Part shown: in pieces, positions 60,900-64,000 of the stretch | Layout of the letters: every line of letters begins with the position of its first letter | How positions within the stretch are numbered: the first letter of the stretch is position 1 | DNA from: Sporosarcina sp. BP05 | GTDB lineage: Bacteria > Bacillota > Bacilli > Bacillales_A > Planococcaceae | Assembly (NCBI RefSeq): GCF_014282005.1 | Contig: NZ_JACFTD010000002.1 | Location: 310,001-374,000 of the forward strand | Direction of reading: 5' to 3' | Length of the DNA stretch: 64,000 nucleotides | Program-made: the position numbers and the translations under genes | The notes under the pieces: generated by a model | The model's database searches: none | Told to the model about the DNA's origin: nothing | What the model saw: the letters and a program-made list of their open reading frames with translations, nothing else

Positions 60900-61504
60900 A
60901 CAACTGCCTACTTTGTGAAACGCCGATTGCACAAATACCGTCCTGGAAAGCGCTACTAGCACTCCAAAAACAAACAGAAATTTGCCAAGACTGTTCAAAA
61001 GAGTTCCAACGTGCCGACATAAAAGAAGAAGATCCTTTTTTGGATCAAATTACTTCACTATACACATACAACGAAGCAATGCGGGAATACCTGCACCAAT
61101 ACAAATTCCTTCAAGACGTTGCTTTAGCGAGTGTCTTCGCGAATGAACTGCGTGTCCACTTAAAAGGAAACGAAACAATCGTTCCAATCCCAATGCATCC
61201 GGAAAAAAGGATTCAGCGGACATTCGCTCATGTCGATGAACTGTTAAAAAGTGCACGTATTCCGTTTACGCCTTTACTTGAAAAAACAGGAACTGAAGCA
61301 ATGGGCGAGAAATCGAGGGCGGAGCGTATTGCAATGGAGTCTTTATTCAAGGTGAAACCCGGAACGGCAATCCAACCTGGCACGTACATACTAGTAGATG
61401 ATATATATACAACCGGTACTACGCTGCGACATGCGGCAACTGTCTTAAAAGAGGCAGGTGCTACACGTGTTGAAGCGGTAACACTAATCCGAGCTGAGCA
61501 ATGA
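60896..61504 (+). CDS. comFC: competence phosphoribosyltransferase-like protein ComFC
   Basis: 202 residues. N-terminal zinc-finger cysteines (CLLCETP, CQDC), then a type I phosphoribosyltransferase domain with the PRPP loop YILVDDIYTTGTT and VPIPMHPEKRIQRTF. It supports DNA uptake with ComFA. Start overlaps the comFA stop (ATGA). comFB is missing between the two. Confidence 0.93.
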   Translation: MNNCLLCETPIAQIPSWKALLALQKQTEICQDCSKEFQRADIKEEDPFLDQITSLYTYNEAMREYLHQYKFLQDVALASVFANELRVHLKGNETIVPIPMHPEKRIQRTFAHVDELLKSARIPFTPLLEKTGTEAMGEKSRAERIAMESLFKVKPGTAIQPGTYILVDDIYTTGTTLRHAATVLKEAGATRVEAVTLIRAEQ

Positions 61505-61524
61505 ATTAATAGGAGATGAATAAG

Positions 61525-61941
61525 ATGGCTGAACTACGAGACTGCCCGAAATGTGGCGGCTTTTTTAACTATACGGGTCTACGAGACGTTTGCGCAAAGT
61601 GCGCTGGGAATGAAGAGAAAATATATGAAGAAGTCTATCGTTTTTTAAGACGTCGTGAAAACCGGGCGGCAACAATTGAACGGATTGTAGAAGTGACAGG
61701 CGTGACTGAAACACTCCTTCACCAATGGGTACGAAAAGGACGACTTCAACCAGCACTATTCCCGAATCTTGGTTATCCGTGTGATAATTGCGGCAAGCTT
61801 ACTATCACGGGAAAATTGTGCGTTAATTGTACAGCTGATTTGAAAAATGACATTAAAACGTTTGAAGCAGTGCAGGAATTCAGGGAAGCGGTCAATGCAA
61901 ATGAAAAAGCAACCTACCATACAGACCGTAGACTAAAATAA
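61525..61941 (+). CDS. yvyF: flagellar operon protein YvyF
   Basis: 138 residues. Zinc-ribbon cysteines at the N-terminus (CPKCGG, CAKC) and a second pair (CDNCG, CVNC) flank a helical, HTH-like middle (IVEVTGVTETLLHQWVRKG). ATG at 61525 is nine bases after AGGAG; the ATG at 61516 abuts the site. Same place as in B. subtilis, between comFC and flgM. Exact role unknown. Confidence 0.9.
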   Translation: MAELRDCPKCGGFFNYTGLRDVCAKCAGNEEKIYEEVYRFLRRRENRAATIERIVEVTGVTETLLHQWVRKGRLQPALFPNLGYPCDNCGKLTITGKLCVNCTADLKNDIKTFEAVQEFREAVNANEKATYHTDRRLK

Positions 61942-61944
61942 GAA

Positions 61945-61979
61945 TGAACCGGTAGTTTTCGGACTAACCGGTTTTTTCG
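61945..61979 (+). terminator. terminator of the degV-com-yvyF operon
   Basis: AACCGGT-AGT pairs with ACT-AACCGGTT (one bulge), followed by TTTTT. Confidence 0.8.
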
Positions 61980-61991
61980 TTCGAAAGACCC

Positions 61992-62018
61992 TAAACGTTC
62001 AATAATTTATGCCGAAAT
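61992..62018 (+). promoter_or_regulatory. sigma-D flagellar promoter of flgM
   Basis: TAAA, a 15-bp spacer, then GCCGAAAT: one mismatch from the sigma-D consensus TAAA-N15-GCCGATAT, 55 bp before flgM. Confidence 0.8.
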
Positions 62019-62072
62019 AAAGAATAGAGCATAACTTAGTGCATAAGCTACTAACGAAAGGAGCGAGATCAA

Positions 62073-62336
62073 ATGAAAATCCAAAAAATTAATGTACCTG
62101 CCATTAATCCATACAAGGCAAACCAGGTAAAAGCGGAAAAGTCCGAACAGCAAGCAAAAATGAAAACCGACAAACTCGAAATTTCATCTGAAGCAAAAAA
62201 GCTTTCGGAAACTTCCACATTTACAGCGGGGCGTAATGAGCGTGTCCAAGAATTAAAAGCGCAAGTCCAAGCTGGAACGTACGAAGTCAATCCCGAACAG
62301 CTCGCCTCCAACTTGGTGAAATATTTCAAACCGTAA
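62073..62336 (+). CDS. flgM: anti-sigma-D factor FlgM
   Basis: 87 residues. The conserved C-terminal sigma-binding region is present (KLEISSEAKKLSET, RVQELKAQVQAGTYEVNPEQ, LASNLVKYF). Holds SigD until the hook is complete, then is exported. ATG follows AAAGGAGCG. Sits behind a sigma-D promoter, giving the usual feedback loop. Confidence 0.93.
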   Translation: MKIQKINVPAINPYKANQVKAEKSEQQAKMKTDKLEISSEAKKLSETSTFTAGRNERVQELKAQVQAGTYEVNPEQLASNLVKYFKP

Positions 62337-62354
62337 ATACTGACTTTAGATTAT

Positions 62355-62491
62355 GAACAAATGAATACCTATATAAACAGAGCGAAGGCGCCTTACAAGG
62401 GGTCGCCGAAGCCCTAAGACTAGCGGCGAAGCTGCCTGGCTTAGGGCGGGAGGCATCCCCTAGCGCCGCAGCGAATTCATTGGGATTCCCT
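62355..62491 (+). repeat. R1 dispersed repeat, copy 5 (long form)
   Basis: GAACAAATGAATACCTATAT, GAGCGAAGGCGCCTTACAAG, then a CCTAAG..CTTAGG hairpin part (62417-62448) and GGGAGGCATCCCCTAGCGCC, ending GCGAATTCATTGGGATTCCC. It lies between flgM and flgN, inside the flagellar operon. Confidence 0.85.
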
Positions 62492-62528
62492 AATTCAATC
62501 TATATACTTATGAAAGTAGGAAGAAAAC

Positions 62529-63026
62529 ATGTCTATCACAACCATCCTGACGTCACTTAACAACCTGGAAAAACTTCATAGAAGCCTGCTCCGGATTGCG
62601 TACGACAAGACGGCAGTTATCAAAAACGGGGACATGGAAGGACTCGACCAACTGTTGAAAGACGAGCAATCCCATTTGGCTGCAATCATCCAAATGGACG
62701 GTCTCAGACAACGGGATGTGGCGCAGTATTTGGCTGATCAAGGACGATCAGCATCACTCAATCCAACCGTCACCGACTTGCTCGACGTCGTACCGGAAGC
62801 GGACAAGACAAGCCTTGAGGAGGCGAGGGACCGTCTCCTGCATGCAATTCACGACTTGAAATGGCAAAATGATCTGAACCAAAAGCTGACCTACCAGTCT
62901 CTTCAGTTCGTGAATTTGTCGCTGGACATCGTAAGACCGCGTCCGGAATCAACCAACTATTCAAAAACAGAAATCAACGGAAATAAAGTATCTAACAAAC
63001 AGCCATCTTTTGATACAAATGCCTGA
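62529..63026 (+). CDS. flgN: flagellar chaperone FlgN
   Basis: 165 residues, all-helical, FlgN family: two long helices (about 5-50 and 88-125; LLRIAYDKTAVIKNGDMEGL, LNQKLTYQSLQFVNLSLDIV) and a polar, disordered tail. Escorts hook-associated proteins FlgK and FlgL to the export gate. ATG follows AGTAGGAAG. Only 12 bp before flgK. Confidence 0.88.
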   Translation: MSITTILTSLNNLEKLHRSLLRIAYDKTAVIKNGDMEGLDQLLKDEQSHLAAIIQMDGLRQRDVAQYLADQGRSASLNPTVTDLLDVVPEADKTSLEEARDRLLHAIHDLKWQNDLNQKLTYQSLQFVNLSLDIVRPRPESTNYSKTEINGNKVSNKQPSFDTNA

Positions 63027-63038
63027 GGGGGTAAACTA

Positions 63039-64000
63039 ATGTCTACATTTATGGGATTAGAAACAAGCAGACGCGGTCTGTTCACACAGCAATCCGCTCT
63101 TTATACAACAGGGCACAACATCAGTAACGCCAACACACTCGGCTACTCACGTCAGCGTGTGAATATGGAAGCAACAGCAGGATTTCCAGGCGTCGGTCTG
63201 AACGCTGGTACAATGACAGGATTCCTCGGGACAGGTGTTCAAGCGGGCTCCATCCAACGCGTTCGTGACGGTTTCGTTGATGATCAATTCAGACAGGAAT
63301 CCAACAAACTTGGCTACTGGGATACTCAAACAAAAGCGATAGCTCAAATGGAAGACGTCTTAAATGAACCATCTGCCTATGGGCTTCAGAAATCACTCAG
63401 TGAATTTTGGCAGTCGCTGCAGGACCTTGCCGTCAACCCTGAAAACGGTGGTGCTCGTGCGGTTGTCGTACAGCGCGGTCAGGCAGTTGCCGATTCGTTC
63501 AATTACATGCACAAATCATTGACGGAGATCCAGACGAACATTGGCAATGAAATCGATGTAACGACAGGTCAAGTCAACTCCATCCTAAAACAGATTTCAG
63601 AGCTCAACGCACAAATTAAACAAGTCGAGCCAAACGGCTACTTACCGAATGATTTGTACGATGCCCGAGATATGCTACTGGATGAATTGTCCGGCTACTT
63701 TCCGATTGAAACGAGCTATGAAAAATCAGGTGGACGGGCATCGGCGGTTGCTGAAGGCTCTATAACGGTGTCGTTGAAATTGAAAGATGGAACGAAAGTG
63801 ACATTAGTAGAAGGCAACAAAAGTGCAACGCTAGAAACAAACCCAAAATCACTTGTTGCAACTGATAAAAGCAATACACTGATAACTGGAATGACGATTA
63901 ACCCGGTTGACGGTGGAACAGCCATCCCATATGGTCATGAAGAGTTTTTAGATTCCGGAAAATTGAAGTCATTGATGAATGCATATGGCACGGAAGACGT
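63039..64000 (+). CDS. flgK: flagellar hook-associated protein FlgK, 5' part
   Basis: 320 codons visible; the gene runs past the right edge. The N-terminal rod/hook signature is clear: ETSRRGLFTQQSALYTTGHN followed by ISNANTLGYSRQ; then FVDDQFRQESNKLGYW and SLSEFWQSLQDLAVNPEN, typical of FlgK. It joins hook to filament. ATG at 63039 follows GAGGGGG. Confidence 0.95.
   Translation, partial: MSTFMGLETSRRGLFTQQSALYTTGHNISNANTLGYSRQRVNMEATAGFPGVGLNAGTMTGFLGTGVQAGSIQRVRDGFVDDQFRQESNKLGYWDTQTKAIAQMEDVLNEPSAYGLQKSLSEFWQSLQDLAVNPENGGARAVVVQRGQAVADSFNYMHKSLTEIQTNIGNEIDVTTGQVNSILKQISELNAQIKQVEPNGYLPNDLYDARDMLLDELSGYFPIETSYEKSGGRASAVAEGSITVSLKLKDGTKVTLVEGNKSATLETNPKSLVATDKSNTLITGMTINPVDGGTAIPYGHEEFLDSGKLKSLMNAYGTED

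Noticed and set aside
1-64000. tRNA, rRNA or complete insertion sequence
   Set aside because: No tRNA-like T-arm/acceptor combinations, no rRNA text and no transposase-like ORF were recognised by eye; a dedicated scan was not possible.

Overview
This is a 64 kb stretch of a Bacillales chromosome, most likely a motile, spore-forming member of the Planococcaceae such as Sporosarcina (inference). The grounds are moderate GC, strong AGGAGG-type ribosome sites, and a B. subtilis-like gene set: hmoB-hemEHY, tagO/tagU/yvyE/degSU, degV-comFA-comFC-yvyF-flgM-flgN-flgK, citR-citA and lplJ-yhfH. A CotH spore-coat kinase, and an accessory SecA2/SlaP pair of the kind linked to S-layer export, add to this. 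No rRNA, tRNA, CRISPR array or complete insertion sequence was seen.

Layout. 0-12 kb: the 3' part of a VWA-domain gene, a three-gene ECF transporter of unknown substrate, a LysM-NlpC/P60 wall hydrolase, an SCP2-like protein, BrnQ, an ACT-domain malic enzyme, a 21-bp tandem repeat array, and a ba3-type cytochrome oxidase with its 48-residue subunit IIa. 12-24 kb: nagB, a small hydrophilic ORF that may be frameshifted, a second NlpC/P60 protein, repeats, slaP-secA2, tagO, an LCP ligase, yvyE, degSU and a lipoprotein. 24-33 kb: a YhjD-like protein, comK, an M20 amidohydrolase, hmoB, hemEHY, three tandem yhfH genes and lplJ.

33-44 kb: a diverged repeat element, a Bce-type two-component/ABC module, a fatty acyl-CoA ligase, and a spore-coat cluster in which cotH diverges from three small Cys/His/Lys-rich genes. 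43-54 kb: a HepT/MntA toxin-antitoxin pair, citR-citA, a roughly 0.95 kb array of 82-bp units, an S9 peptidase, a nucleotidyltransferase-like/XRE pair that looks like a second toxin-antitoxin module, a GNAT enzyme, an SF0329-type protein, and an ABC exporter with its TetR regulator. 54-64 kb: another repeat element, a DUF1761 membrane protein, a ComFB homolog, enoyl-CoA hydratase, a YuxH-type EAL-HDOD protein, and the degV-com-flagellar cluster running off the right edge.

Themes. Competence and motility genes are well represented (comK, comFB, comFA, comFC, degSU, flgM/N/K with a sigma-D promoter), but degSU and degV-comFA, adjacent in B. subtilis, lie 35 kb apart here. Intergenic space is unusually rich in repeats. 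There are at least three dispersed families, called R1, R2 and R3 below; several R2 hairpins show base-pair-preserving changes between copies. There are also two unrelated tandem arrays built from units of about 21 bp. These repeats, the NTase/XRE pair and the cotH-linked coat cluster are the least ordinary parts of the window. All functional assignments rest on reading the translated sequence and recalled family features; no database search was run.
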